Shown one piece after another: positions 52,915-64,000 of a stretch of DNA of 64,000 nucleotides. The notes beneath the pieces were generated by a model. That model saw only the letters and a list, made by a program, of their open reading frames with translations, ran no database searches and was not told the origin of the DNA. The first letter of the stretch is position 1; each line of letters opens with the position of its first letter. This DNA comes from Parus major (taxonomy: Eukaryota > Chordata > Aves > Passeriformes > Paridae): positions 12,467,487-12,531,486 of the forward strand of contig NC_031781.1 in NCBI RefSeq assembly GCF_001522545.3, read 5' to 3'. A program made the position numbers and the translations under genes.

Positions 52915-52938
52915 GTGTGAGTGTGAGTGTGTGTGTGT
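52915..52938. repeat. (GT)n-like microsatellite
   Basis: GT units with GA interruptions; simple sequence. Confidence 0.85.
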
Positions 52939-54909
52939 CTAAGTAAAACAAGGATAAACTTAAAACTAATGGGTATTTAAGGAATTCCACCTCTGTGTTG
53001 CCAAGACAACAATAGCAGGTCAAGGAGTAGTTGTGGGAATTCAAAATCTCTGAACTAAACTACTGGAATCAATAGGAGTGAATGCAGAAAGAGGGTAAGT
53101 ACTGGCCACAGAGGGCTCACTCCCAGCTAAGACTGAGCTCTACTAAACATTAGCTTGGAATTACACAAAGTGGTAGAAAATTCACTGTGGATTTAATCAA
53201 TGGGAGATATACCAGCAACAACTGTCTCAGAAAATCTGTCATTATACTAAGATCAAGATTATTGTTCCTTTATCTATAGTAGTACAGTGAGATTTGTATA
53301 TACTAAGTCTGACATTTTGAGGTAGAAATTATAAAATTATTTTAAAAGAGTAGTAGTTTAGTAAGAAAACTGGTTTGCAAAATCACAGGACAAAATACAA
53401 AAGCTTAACCTGTTCTATTAATGGTTGAAAATCCTTCCAGAATAGAAATTAAATATATGCTGGCTTTTGTCAATCCTAAAGATGCATATACTGAAAAAAT
53501 GGTCTCCTGTTAGAAGTATTAGTAAGGTCAAATAATCTCACACTAGTAGAAAATCTGATATCCAAGCTTATATCAAAGATTTACAAAACACCAAAATTCA
53601 CAATCCATATTCTGACACTGAAAATGTGACTTATATTTCCCACAGTTTTGGTTTGTCCCATCCTTATCCTGTATTTTGTGCACCTCACAGAAGAGACCAA
53701 AGGTGACAGCAGCCTTCCTCCCAATTTTCTACAGTCAGCCTTGCAGACCTGGAAACCAAGAGCGTTATCTTTTACCCTGGGATCAATTTTTCCTTTCAAT
53801 TTAGAAGTCAGAGGCTTCTTCCGATGGCCAGAGTGTGAAGGAAAAGTCTATTTTTCTCTGCAACAAGTGAACAGAACAGCAGGAAACCAGCAATCAAAAG
53901 TCTGAACAGAACCAGTCAGAACTTAACATTTGTATTTATCAAAGTCACAATAGGGAGGCAATTGCATCTGTTTATCAAGATATTCCCATGTTAGCAAAAA
54001 GTTTGTGTAAATGTACAGTAACCTGCTATGTTGCTGAAATATGAATTTTAGCATGAAGGAATATGGTTTGAAAGAATTATTTGAAAATAATTTTTTTCCT
54101 CAAAGTCCCATGCAAAATATTATTTAGGAAAATAGGTACTGAGGGACAAAAGGTAAAGTATGATATTTGGTCAAAATGTATCTAAAATAGTACAGACATT
54201 AGGTAAGACTAATTAAGACTTTAAAACTAAGAGGTCATAAAATGTAGCAAAGATATGCCTAATGCATTCTTCCTGTTAAAGGACAATAGTTAGAAGAGAA
54301 CTTTCCTCAATCCCTCCCCACTCACACATGGCATAAGAAGCCTGTCAAGGATACAGTGCCAGAATTTTGGTACAGCACCTTGATGGAATCAAAAAGCAGA
54401 TAAGGTGTTTCTGAGGCTCACATGCAAGGACAGTATGGAAAGGGAGAACTGGATGTGACCACATTTTAAGGACTACAAGGCAGCCACAGTGTAGGAATTT
54501 TTCTTCCCAAACTCTGCCAAGTACCATGTCAATCCATAATGCTTTAGTAAGTGAATTGTTTCATTTTCCTTGCAGCATTTGATTTTCAGCACTGTTAGAG
54601 AAACAGGATAATGGACACGACAGACCAGTAGCATGATGCTGTAAAGCAATTCTTGCATTCCCAAGACACATTAAAAGGATCTGTTAGTTCTTCAGTGAGG
54701 CAGTGAAAGCACAATTTGTTTATCAGACTTCATACTGCCATGACTGATTAACAATTAATACATACAAGAAAAATGAGACAACACTACACACTGAGCAGGG
54801 GAGATGCTTCTGATACCAGTTTGGCAACTCAGTATCTTTCATTCCTAAGAGGCAATGACAAATAAGATACAAATAGTCATTTGGAATGGAGGACATTTTA
54901 ACACCAGAT

Positions 54910-54968
54910 CCTCTTTTTAATAACGCTTACATTATTAAATTTTGTAAATGATGATGTAAAAAAAGAGG
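54910..54968. other. Imperfect hairpin, about 59 nt
   Basis: CCTCTTTTT (54910-54918) pairs with AAAAAGAGG (54960-54968). Inside, TTACATTATT (54927-54936) pairs mostly with GATGATGTAA (54950-54959), with one G-T wobble and one mismatch. The loop is 13 bases, and an 8-base bulge interrupts the 5' arm. Size and shape are near the lower limit for a pre-miRNA, but the outer stem is low-complexity. Confidence 0.35.
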
Positions 54969-55168
54969 TTTTACTGAGATTATTTCTGCAATAGGAATTA
55001 TTCATTTTTTCTGTCAGAATGTGCCACTGAGATGATACAACTCCTGGTCACACAGGCACATCTGTCAAAGTAGGTTACAAAGTAACATCAACCACATGTT
55101 TGCAGAGTCCCCAGAATTCCAAACACACGAGCATCATACCATTGTTGTCCTGGATTGTGCTGCACTTT

Positions 55169-55735
55169 TGTCTTGGTTTGAAAGACAAAGGTTTTATCTG
55201 CTAAGGAAGGCAGGAGCCTCCCTTGGAATGGAAAATATGACCCCCTTCCCTCCGAATTATTATAACTTTGAAATTAAGGGGCTTTCAGGCAAGGCTATGA
55301 GAAAAGGAATAAAAGCCCTCCACTGGTTTGTAGATGTGTAAGAAGGCAAACAAACAGCACCAAACAGAGGCACAGACCCAGCCCGGCAGCTCCCAGTGCG
55401 CTCCCCTGGGTGCAGTTCTGGGCTCAGCAGAGCAGCAAAAGAAGTCAAGCTGGCAATCTCAGCCACAGTGCTGAAGCAAAAGAAATCCCCAAAAGAAGCA
55501 GGCAAAAGGCAGAGAAACAGCAGGATCCCTGGTCAGAGGAAGCAGACACACGTGTCCAGTGGAACAGAATGTGCTCAGAGGAAGGGCTGCCTCTCACCCA
55601 CACCTGACTCCCTCCGAAAACCCAGCTCAGCTCCCATTTATCACACCAGCCCCAGAGCCAGGCAGGATGGGGCTGGGGCAGGGAGAGCAGCCTCCTGGGC
55701 ACAGACAAAACAAAACAGACCAAAAACCCCAAAAA
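55169..55735 (+). mobile_element. Probable solo LTR of a songbird endogenous retrovirus
   Basis: The element starts TGTCTTGGTTTGAAAGACA, a TG start whose TGTCTT and AAGACA form a 6-bp terminal stem. It continues with a GGCAGGAGCCTCCCTTG block, a CCTCCGAATTATTATAA block and GAAATTAAGGGGCTTTCAGG. I associate this order with a common LTR type in songbird genomes. A possible polyadenylation signal, AATAAA, lies at 55308-55313. The following 400 bases are GC- and CpG-richer than the background. No gag, pol or env sequence and no second LTR are visible, so it would be a solo LTR or fragment. The 3' end is uncertain. ACTTT occurs at 55164-55168 and again near 55889, which could be a target-site duplication if the element ends there, but five bases prove little. 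The exact family is not assigned. Confidence 0.65.
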
Positions 55736-56724
55736 TGGTATGGGATAATAAACCATCCTCAAGACAACCTTCTAATGTACATTACCATTATTCTACTGTG
55801 TTGTATTATACAGAGTATATTTCAAATGCAAAAATGAATAAAAATCCTTTAGGGATTCTTAACAAGCTTCAATTTTTTCACACCGCCAAACTTTTGTAGT
55901 CAAAAAGAGCTGAACTCCAGCAGAAGACAATGACACAGGGTGGCAAGTGGGAAGGGAAAAGAGGGGAAATGAAGTGGCCATCTGTCCTTTTTTATGCTTT
56001 TGTAAGCACTTACAATGAGGGAAAAATAAATAGTTTCATCCAAAAAGTGAATGAAAAAATAGTTCAGAAATCTTCAGCTCTTCTTCTGAGGTAACTTACA
56101 AATGTAAATCTGTATCACATACTTAGACAAGGCTCTGAAAATGTCAAAGACTGACAGCCACCTCAGCAGCATCTGTTGTTTGAACTCTAAAAAAAATTAA
56201 CTATACTTGGGACTGTTAGAACATTGTAAATGTTACATGTCCAGTGATTCCTTGAGGCTTGAACAAACCTCAGAGTACAGAGACTTCCTGGAAACTCCTG
56301 TCTTACAGCAAGCATAATTCAAACTGTCTATCACGGGGAGATAAAATGTATCAACTGCTTTTCTTGGATTATTTTTACATCTCTCAAACATTCTCCTGAA
56401 ACTGTAATAGTTCAATTAAGTTCTTAGTTCCACTCTGCCAAAGTGAAACTGGGAGATACACGATGCAAATAGGCTGCAACAACTATTTCAGCAACAGGAA
56501 TCTTGTTATGCAGAACGCATTGTTTGAAAGTCCAGATGCTTTTCAAGACTTGACCATGTCTTCACTCAGAATCCATAAAGAGACTTTCATTTAAAAGCAG
56601 AAATAAAACCATTGTGTTGAACTTTAAAGTATATGAGAGCTCAAAGCACAATGCCATCACCATTACCATCAGATGTAAACAAGGTGAGACAGAACCACAA
56701 GTGACCTATCACTCACCTACCAGA

Positions 56725-56975
56725 ATAAATTAATTACCCCTTGGCATAAGTATAATTTTTACATACAGAGTCTGGCTCGTAATGAGGTCTTTACTATGCA
56801 ACCGTATTTCAAGTAATTGTCATCTTAAGTAAACACGTTTTAATTACTGTCACTTTTTTCATTATTCATTCTCAAGCCTACAATACCTGTCAGGGCTTAA
56901 TGGATTGTCATCTCCTGCTACTGTCCTGTGGTAACATATGTCCCCATTTATTTCACCAACACACTAATTAAAATA
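56725..56975. promoter_or_regulatory. Candidate conserved noncoding element
   Basis: TAATTA cores at 56731, 56841 and 56965 surround a forkhead-like GTAAACA at 56829-56835 in non-repetitive sequence. Of the regions in this window, this one looks most like a vertebrate developmental enhancer. The judgement is by appearance only. Confidence 0.28.
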
Positions 56976-57710
56976 CACAGAGTATGCAATGAATTTAAGG
57001 TAATTCTGATGAAGAAGGTATTGCAGTTGTCCATCCTAACAATCCTTCAGAGCTTTTATTTTCTTCTCTGAATACTTTCAGAGATGCTTTGGTGCTTTGT
57101 AGCTGGAAATAATGTACTGTGTGACTGTTGATAAAGTGACATTTGCCACAAGCACCATCACTTTGAAGAATATCCAAGGAGGAAAAAGGAAATCAATGCA
57201 ATTTCAAGATAAAAACTTTAAATTTTCATTCAATTACATGGTACAGAATAGCATATTGAGAATAAATTCACCTAGTGGAGGGAGAAAAGGGTGCATTCTG
57301 GAAATAAATACTGCCCTCTTTCAAATGTATGCTTTAATAATTTCATCTAATTATATAGAAGCTGCTTACTCATATGTTGAGACATGTTGTTTATATTATT
57401 GCCATTGAACGTGGTCCATCAAGGACTTGAGGGCTAGTTAATTCTGCCACTTGAGCATGTTCATAAAATGTTTGTTTTGCTTGTACTACAAATGAGGCAT
57501 CTCAAATGTCCAAGTAGATGCCATATTCACACCAAACAATTGTTGAATCAACAAGTCCAGCAGTCCTTCAGCAATTCTTCACAGAGCTGAAGGGAAAGCG
57601 AAAGCTGCTGCTCAGTCCCGTGCCAAACCTTTAACCTTTATATAAATAAAGCAATAATTTGAGAAAAGCACTTTCATAACACACCTAAAATGGAAGTTAA
57701 AAATAAAATG

Positions 57711-57765
57711 TAAAAGGGAGAATAGCAAGAGAAAGCAAAGGAAAAGATAAGAAAAGATAGAGGGG
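57711..57765. repeat. Purine-rich (GAAA)-like tract
   Basis: Strongly biased to A and G on the plus strand with only a few pyrimidine interruptions; degenerate simple sequence. Confidence 0.6.
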
Positions 57766-58106
57766 CCTGGCTTTTGTTACTTTAACCCCACTGACTACAG
57801 GGTTTGTACATCAGAGATGATACCGGATACATCCTGCTCTTGGAGCCATTAGTGCTGTTCAAAGGTAGTCATTGTATGGCCAGTGAATCACATTTGATTC
57901 ATTTCCAACATCTCTGTTCTGAAGGAAGACAGTAAAACTGCAGTGTCTGCAGAAAATAAATGCACATGCCTAATTGATAAAAATTATGATCAGCACTATA
58001 AAAAGAAAGATTAATTTAATATTTTTAATCACAAAAAAACTCAGTGACTGGTTTCTATAAGTCACATATACTTCTCATTTCCTTAACCTGACATACAGAG
58101 AATTGT

Positions 58107-58287
58107 CTGCTTCAAAGTCAAGTTTTGAAATTAGCATCTGTCTGTTTTTACCTATCAAACACAATCACACTGGGCATGGCTGAAACTTTTATTGCTCTCC
58201 TGACAGACACCTGGAGCCAGTGCTGTCAGTGCTCCTCTTTGTTAGCAGTCAGGAAGTGAATGAGACGGACAGTTCTTCAGCAAAATG
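58107..58287 (+). repeat. Unidentified repeat, copy 1 of a direct pair
   Basis: Matches 61599-61765 in the same orientation. Shared blocks in order are CTGC-CAAAG-CAAG, ATCAAACA, CTGAAAC, CACTGGGC versus a gap, ACAGACA-CTGGAGCCAG and GTGAA-AGAC-GACAG-CTTCA. The best block (CTGACAGACACCTGGAGCCAG) is identical at 19 of 21 positions and the last block at 19 of 24. I do not recognise the family. It may be an ancient transposon or a local segmental duplication. Confidence 0.55.
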
Positions 58288-60064
58288 TTGAACAAAAAGC
58301 AGACTGAAGTCTTTTACAAGGACATCACCTTTTGCAATGCAGAAAGATTCTCTTTCTTTGACTTTCTAGCCCTGTCATATTTAGCAGCTCACCTTCCCTC
58401 TTCTCGGGCAGTTTTTCCCTATGAGAAACCTACATTGTGAAGGAGACTAAGCTAATCACCAAAAAGCAGACAGAGGAATTCAGGTCAGGTTGGGAAGGTG
58501 AGGGAAGGGGGAGACTGTGCCTGAGCAGGTCCTGGGGCAGCACAGGCAGGAGCTGAAACCCTGCTGTACTTCTGAGGAGCACACACGAGATTCTTCTTCA
58601 GTTCCAGGGTCACTGGAGCAGTGGTCAGTGCTCCCTCTTCACCTCCTGCTCTTTTTGGGACAACCAAGAATTACTCTGAGCAAGTTCTGTGTTAGTACAG
58701 GAAGCTAATAAAACATTCTTCTTTGTCCACCTGACACTGCAGAAATGGGACTGTGTTCATTCTAGATAAAAGCGCCCCGACAACACCTCCAGGCTGGCAG
58801 GCAGCTTTATCAACTGGGGAGTTCAGAGTAATTCTGCTCCTGTTTGGACGCCCTTACTCTGTGTCAAATCCACTGCAGTGGCTTCTGTGATGATATTGAA
58901 AACATTCTGTAGCATCCCAGTAACTTTTGAATGGCTTCAGCCAAGCCTCTATTAGTTCATGTGCTGAAGAGCTACTGCCAGCAATGTCCCAGCCCAGCAA
59001 GGATCACAACATGTTGCTGCAGTATCACCACACCACAGAATTACACAGCAAAATGGCCAACAATATTTTGAAGCTGTCTAGAGAAAGATTAATTGATTCC
59101 TGACTATAGACTATTTCTAATCATTGCTGCCTCTCCAAGTGATAAGAAATATTTGCTTTTCTTCATCAGGAGGGAACAGTGGCTGCTGGAGCTATGGTGA
59201 ATTATTTCTTTCATATCCTTGGAAACATATTATACAGCCTTAATTAAAAGAGATTTCCAAAAGAATAGCAAAACACTCCTAATGGAAAAAGGACATTCTG
59301 GCTTTCAATAGCAAGGAAAATAGAGTGCATTTGTTTACTTCCCTTGATATTTTATAAGCCAGGAAAGGTTTTCTCTCCGTATCTCGTCTCCCAATGCTTT
59401 GATTTGGTCTATTCTGCAGTATTTCACTTCCAGCAGAAATCAGGGCCTGTAACAGGCAGGCTTTCTCTTAAAACACTTTCATTTCTTCTCTGTACCCACA
59501 TTTAATACAAGAAATTATTTAGAGAGGAGAAGAAAAAGAAATATCCGGAAAATGGGTTCTCCAAGGCCTGAGAATCCAGAAGGGTGGACATCAAGCTTCC
59601 TTTATTAAAGAAGAGACCAGAACAGACTGGTGACTGTAATCATACACTGATTCCACTAAACCAGAAAATTCTAACAAGAACTCTGGGAAGCCTTTTAGAA
59701 GGGGAGGCAGAAACAAGGTGCAGAGTGGTGCAAGTTACACATCCCTAACTCACAATGCTGTCAGATGATCCACAGTCATATCCAGATTGGAAGGGAAGTA
59801 ACAGAGTAAAACTACAGAGCAAATAAACAAAGACATTCAGAAGAGAAAAAGTTTCCAATTAGGAGTAACTTCTCAGACAAGACTCCTTGACCAGCCTTGC
59901 ATTAAGAGCAAAGAGAATATTTATTCTTACATGAAGTACAAAATTCATGCAGACTTTTATTTTGACAAACTGTATTCAACTGTGCACAGATTGAGACCCA
60001 GTGTCTACTATGGTTCAAAACCTGCTGTTTCTAAACCAGCAAAGAATGCTAATACACAGAAATT

Positions 60065-60140
60065 TAAAAAAACAAAACAAAACCAAAAAACAAAATCAAA
60101 AAAGCACCAAAACCCACAAAAAAGACCCAAAACCCCCCAA
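60065..60140. repeat. A/C-rich low-complexity tract
   Basis: Runs of A with CAAAA, CCAAAA and CCCCCC interruptions and very few T or G. It gives a spurious Lys/Gln/Asn/Pro open frame on the plus strand. Confidence 0.8.
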
Positions 60141-60159
60141 ATCGATTTGAAATATATTT

Positions 60160-60201
60160 TAAATACAATTTAATACAATTAACTACAATTTAAAATACAA
60201 T
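60160..60201. repeat. Degenerate tandem repeat of ATACAATTTA
   Basis: Four imperfect copies of a 10-11 bp AATACAATTTA-type unit lie head to tail immediately after the A/C-rich tract. Confidence 0.7.
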
Positions 60202-61598
60202 AGGTAAATAGGGTAGTAAGTAAACTAGTAGCAAACATAACACTTAATTTTCTTGTACTATTCCTATGACAGCTCATGAGTAGAGCATGATTATGTTCCT
60301 ATCTGTGTCTAATTGTTATCTAGGCATTGTATCCACAAAGATGATGCATTTCTTCACTTAATACACAGACAAAAAACACCAATCAGAAAAGCCACATTCA
60401 GTGAGCAAACTCTTCACCTTCTAGGAAAGCAAGTCTACCAAAACTGGTATCTTATTTTCCCAATCTGTTTGGAGATGTAAAACTCAGTAACTGCTCTTCA
60501 CCAAAGCAAATCCACACAGCTATACCTTCCAGAATCTTACCAAATATGCATAAGATCTCCTAAGGAACTTTTAGCTTCATTTTTCTGGCTACAGCTGACT
60601 ATGTTTCCACTGAAAATTGAACAAAGGACAAATAAAATGAGCCAACTTGGGAAGAAACTCACACTTCAGGGGAAATATAGCTGATTCTCTTAGAGCCAAG
60701 ATCCAACTCCCAGAATTTTTCATTTTTAACAAACAAGAAAATGTAACCCACTTGACACTGGAAATGTGGTTTCCTGAAATCCATTCCAATTACTGCAATT
60801 AAATGTGGCACATATGCCAAGAACATGGAATTAGTTAGATTATATTTGACACACATGAACAAGTTTAACCTTAAAAAATATTAATAATAAGTTATCCCTT
60901 TGTAAAGTCAAGATTGGTGAGGTTAGATAATTCCTGGTGTGATTGGCCTTTCTTTAAAAATTGGGCACAGGTGGAATTCTTTGCATTTTCTTTCCATTTT
61001 AGATTCTTTGAAGGATGTTGCCAGCAAGAGAAGCACACAGGTCATGCTGCCCAAATTTCTCCACACGGAAATTACATGTCTTGAATTTCCTCACCAGAAT
61101 ACATGCAGAGGTTGAACTGACCAGTTCAGATGGCAAAGAAAATCCTGTGGTTCCAGCCAAGTGTTACATGAACTGAGAAGCAAACACAAGCATGGAAGCA
61201 CCTTGACTTCTGGCCTTTTCTGCTCTAATGAAATATTTGAGGCTATCTCCAGGAAAGATGGGTGCAGTATTCCAAGTTCTCAGGAATGTGAGGCCCACAG
61301 AGTAAATAGTTCATGCTTAAAATATTTGCTCTACATGAGCAAATCACAGCTCTTATGTAACACGTTTGGGACAAAGTTCTTCAAGCCACAGACTCCAGAA
61401 TGGCTCACTGCATTCTGCTATATTCCCCAGCAATTGCAGGTACAACTACAGGATGTTAATCTGCATGTGCTGCAAAAAACACCACCACTGCTTGTGCTTA
61501 CTACAAGTACACCAAAACAACTGCAAACAGAGGGTTTTTAATCCAAGATCAGAAATGCCCTCTCTCCTTCTGAGGCTGTTCTCAGGAGCCAAGTGTTA

Positions 61599-61765
61599 CT
61601 GCAGCAAAGACAAAGCTTATTTCATTTTTCTCCCCAGACAACTGCCATCAAACAGGGATTTCTGAAACATATTACAGCTTGTCTCACAGACATCTGGAGC
61701 CAGGGCTGGCACAGACTCTGCTATTCAGAAGAAAAGTGAAAAAGACAGACAGCACTTCAAAATAA
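61599..61765 (+). repeat. Unidentified repeat, copy 2 of a direct pair
   Basis: Partner of 58107-58287, about 3.5 kb away in the same orientation and shorter by some 14 bases. Much of the difference is a deletion between ATCAAACA and CTGAAAC. Similarity fades at both ends at equivalent points, as expected for copies of one unit. Confidence 0.55.
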
Positions 61766-61802
61766 ATCAATTGCATTTATTAGCTCCTTTTGCTGATATT
61801 TT

Positions 61803-61837
61803 GGGGAAGGAAGGAAGAAAGAAAAGAGAGGAAGAGG
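61803..61837. repeat. Purine (GGAA)n-like tract
   Basis: GGAAGGAAGGAAGAAAG-type repeats, all purine on the plus strand; degenerate simple sequence. Confidence 0.8.
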
Positions 61838-64000
61838 TTTCCAGCATTAAAGGTCTTATTTTCTTTGCTATTTAAAACTCCTATTAGTTCTAGTCAGATC
61901 AATGGCATTATGCATTTTCCAATAATTTGTCTGAGATAAAACTAGAGCTATAAAAGCTTCAGGATTTACTAAGGACATCTATTTCCATTCCAAGAGCTAA
62001 ATAAAACCAGGAAGAAAAATAGATCAATTTCAGCCCAACATACTTGGGTTTATAGTTGAATTTCCACACACTGAAACCAAGTATGGCTCTCAAATTTGCT
62101 TTGAAGAAGTTCAAAAGTCAGAACATTTGCTTGCACAGATTTAGGAGTATAATTTGAAAGAGTTCACGCAGTGCTGCTTTGGAGCACAACTGATCTCCAT
62201 GTGTTTTAGAAAATGGACTGCAGTAGCTGCAACATGCTGAAAAGTGAGTTTTTTCAACCTAATACCAAAATACAAGGGTTTTATAACATCTATATGAAAT
62301 GGAGCATCCGAGACAATAAATGCAAAATATTCTAATAAATTTTAAAAAATCTTTTTAGATCAGAAGAATTTGTCAGCATGCTCAGAGCTTGATATGGAAG
62401 GCTGGAGTATCACATACTGTTTGTCAAACCCAAATGAAGTCTCCTAATCACTCTATTGCACAGCAAAATATATGTGATAAGCTGCCAGAATACTGGAGCT
62501 TTCTGAGCTATTTGCAATTGCATTGTCTCATTTCTCTAAAAATAATACTTGTCGGCACAATTAAACACAGAAATAGAACAGCCAATTCATTAGATTCAGT
62601 TTTCCTTTACACTAACATAAATTGGGAGAGATGAAGTGAAATACACTGAGTTAATTCCCAATTTGTACTGATGACAATCAGAATCTGGCTTAAATATGAT
62701 CATCTGCTAAAATACATGAACTATGAATTTCAAAACAAAACAAAGTCTCTTCCTACAGAAGGCAACTGTGAAAACAGATGTCTCTGCTGTAAGAATGTTC
62801 AGTTTGATGCTATTATAAGAATTATAAAAACCAAGATTCATGGAAGCTTCCTTCCTGTTGGAAAATATAATATGGTTCACTTCACTAAAACAAACAAAGT
62901 CTGGCATGTACAAAAAAACCAAACAAACCTACGCTACTGTTGCAGTCATTAACAGCAGTTCCTACATTCCAAATTCCACTTGCTCTTCTCACAACCTGAA
63001 CAAGGTCTCATACTGTTTTTAAATATTTATGATTCTGCTTGGCTTCAAAAGAAAATCATTTAAAAGTGATTTGGTGGATGCTTGGGAGTGGACTGGGAAG
63101 GCAAGTAAGAGTACTATAACCTCATTTTTTGAGTACAAATAAGCAGAATGTGGTGTGGGGCCAGTGTTGCCGTGGGCATTGTGTTAACCACTGTGAAAGG
63201 TTACACTCAGATACAGCCGTGTAGGAAAGAGCTTCTGAGGCTGCAGACACTGAGCTCAAGGCAGTCCCAAAAACCATTCTGAAACAACTGCCGTGCCAAA
63301 GACCATGAGTGACACAAACACATTGAGTAGAAAATAGTAAAAGAGTGGAGGCAGCTTCCTGATACCTGCAACAGCAGCCAGCATCCTGTGCCTCTCTGCC
63401 AAATACAGTGACTTTGAAATGGGCTCAGTGACACACACTGAGCCACCTCCAACTTTTTCCCATCAAGCTCTATGAAATCTCGTCTGGCTGAAGCACCACA
63501 ACTATTTTTCCTACCCAATATTTATTTCAAGAATTTCTCTCCCAAAAGACTTTCCAAAATACACTTTTATGTCTTCATCTTGGCTTTGAAGCTGACACCT
63601 GTCAGATGCACACCAACACACAGAGAGAAAATAAAAGCCTTTTTCTCAGCCCTGGTTTAATTAAAGAGAATTCCTTTCCAGAGTCTCAGAAGCAGCATCC
63701 TAACCAAGATACAGCCATTGCACTTTTCTCCTGTACACCAAAAGCCAGAGCACTTGTTGGTAACTAAGCCTGGGGTTTCACTGCTTCCAGTTGTCTGTCA
63801 GATATCAATGTAATCAAGGCAATGCAGAAGTTTTAGATTGGGCCATACAAATCAGCACATGCTCCTTACATAATTGGTGGAGTGACTGGGTCTCAGCTTG
63901 CACAGAAACTGTTACATTTAGAAAAAATAATTGAATCTTCACAGGCAGGTGATTCAAACAGACCAAGTTTTGAAACTAAAATTTATTATTTGCAGTAACA

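Larger units (their letters stand above)
42551..55168. other. Unique noncoding DNA
   Basis: No gene is seen. The block contains an A-rich tract at 45367-45389, a 15-bp tandem duplication at 46066-46097, a candidate conserved element at 46540-46770, a (GT)n-like run at 52915-52938 and an imperfect hairpin at 54910-54968. Open frames on both strands are short and unrecognised. Confidence 0.65.
55736..64000. other. Unique noncoding DNA with a diverged repeat pair
   Basis: No gene is seen. The block contains a candidate conserved element (56725-56975), a purine-rich tract (57711-57765), two copies of an unidentified repeat (58107-58287 and 61599-61765), an A/C-rich tract (60065-60140) followed by a short tandem repeat (60160-60201), and a purine tract at 61803-61837. 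Confidence 0.65.

Noticed and set aside
55396..55899. 167-codon plus-strand open frame
   Set aside because: It lies within the LTR-like element and reflects its GC-rich composition. It is not a retroviral protein.
61161..61541. 126-codon plus-strand open frame
   Set aside because: No recognisable domain, no splice signals of note, and it abuts an unidentified repeat.

Overview
This window looks like nuclear DNA from a bird, most likely a songbird. The main evidence is three clear remnants of CR1 LINE retrotransposons. Two of these carry the diagnostic avian 3' end (GGTTTGGGTTGGAAGGGACC on one strand, ATTCTGTGATTCTATGATTC on the other) and one preserves part of the ORF2 endonuclease/reverse-transcriptase reading frame. 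A probable solo LTR at about 55.17 kb resembles a type I associate with songbird genomes. The background is AT-rich, CpG-poor and sparse in repeats, which fits a bird intron or intergenic desert.

I found no host protein-coding exon, rRNA, tRNA or CRISPR array that I can support. The open reading frames are short (nearly all under 160 codons), show no recognisable domain, and have no flanking splice or promoter structure that holds up. The longest ones run through a GC-rich tandem repeat that happens to lack stop codons. The only recognisable protein-coding remains belong to the broken CR1 copy at 41.6-42.5 kb.

Layout. 1-13.3 kb: unique AT-rich noncoding DNA with a few microsatellites, a tRNA-like fragment at 1.8 kb and two clean hairpins. 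13.3-13.8 kb: a GC- and CpG-rich minisatellite with a 46-bp unit, interrupted by a 180-base assembly gap. 13.8-35.0 kb: mostly unique DNA with a short CR1 tail at 14.6 kb, a possible older one at 23.2 kb, an A/C-rich tract at 22.8 kb and a CpG-richer patch at 29.6-29.95 kb. 35.0-35.5 kb: a 5'-truncated CR1 on the + strand, complete at its 3' end. 41.6-42.55 kb: an old CR1 ORF2 fragment on the - strand. 42.6-55.2 kb: unique DNA. 55.17-55.74 kb: the LTR-like element. 55.7-64 kb: unique DNA containing a diverged pair of direct repeats (58.1 and 61.6 kb).

Several AT-rich but non-repetitive blocks with clustered TAATTA-type homeodomain cores (1.8, 8.5, 26.8, 46.6 and 56.8 kb) look like candidate conserved noncoding elements. 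That is inference from appearance only and needs a cross-species alignment. I saw no convincing new biological system. The observations most worth a second look are the minisatellite and its gap, the direct-repeat pair, the possible conserved elements and a few perfect inverted repeats.
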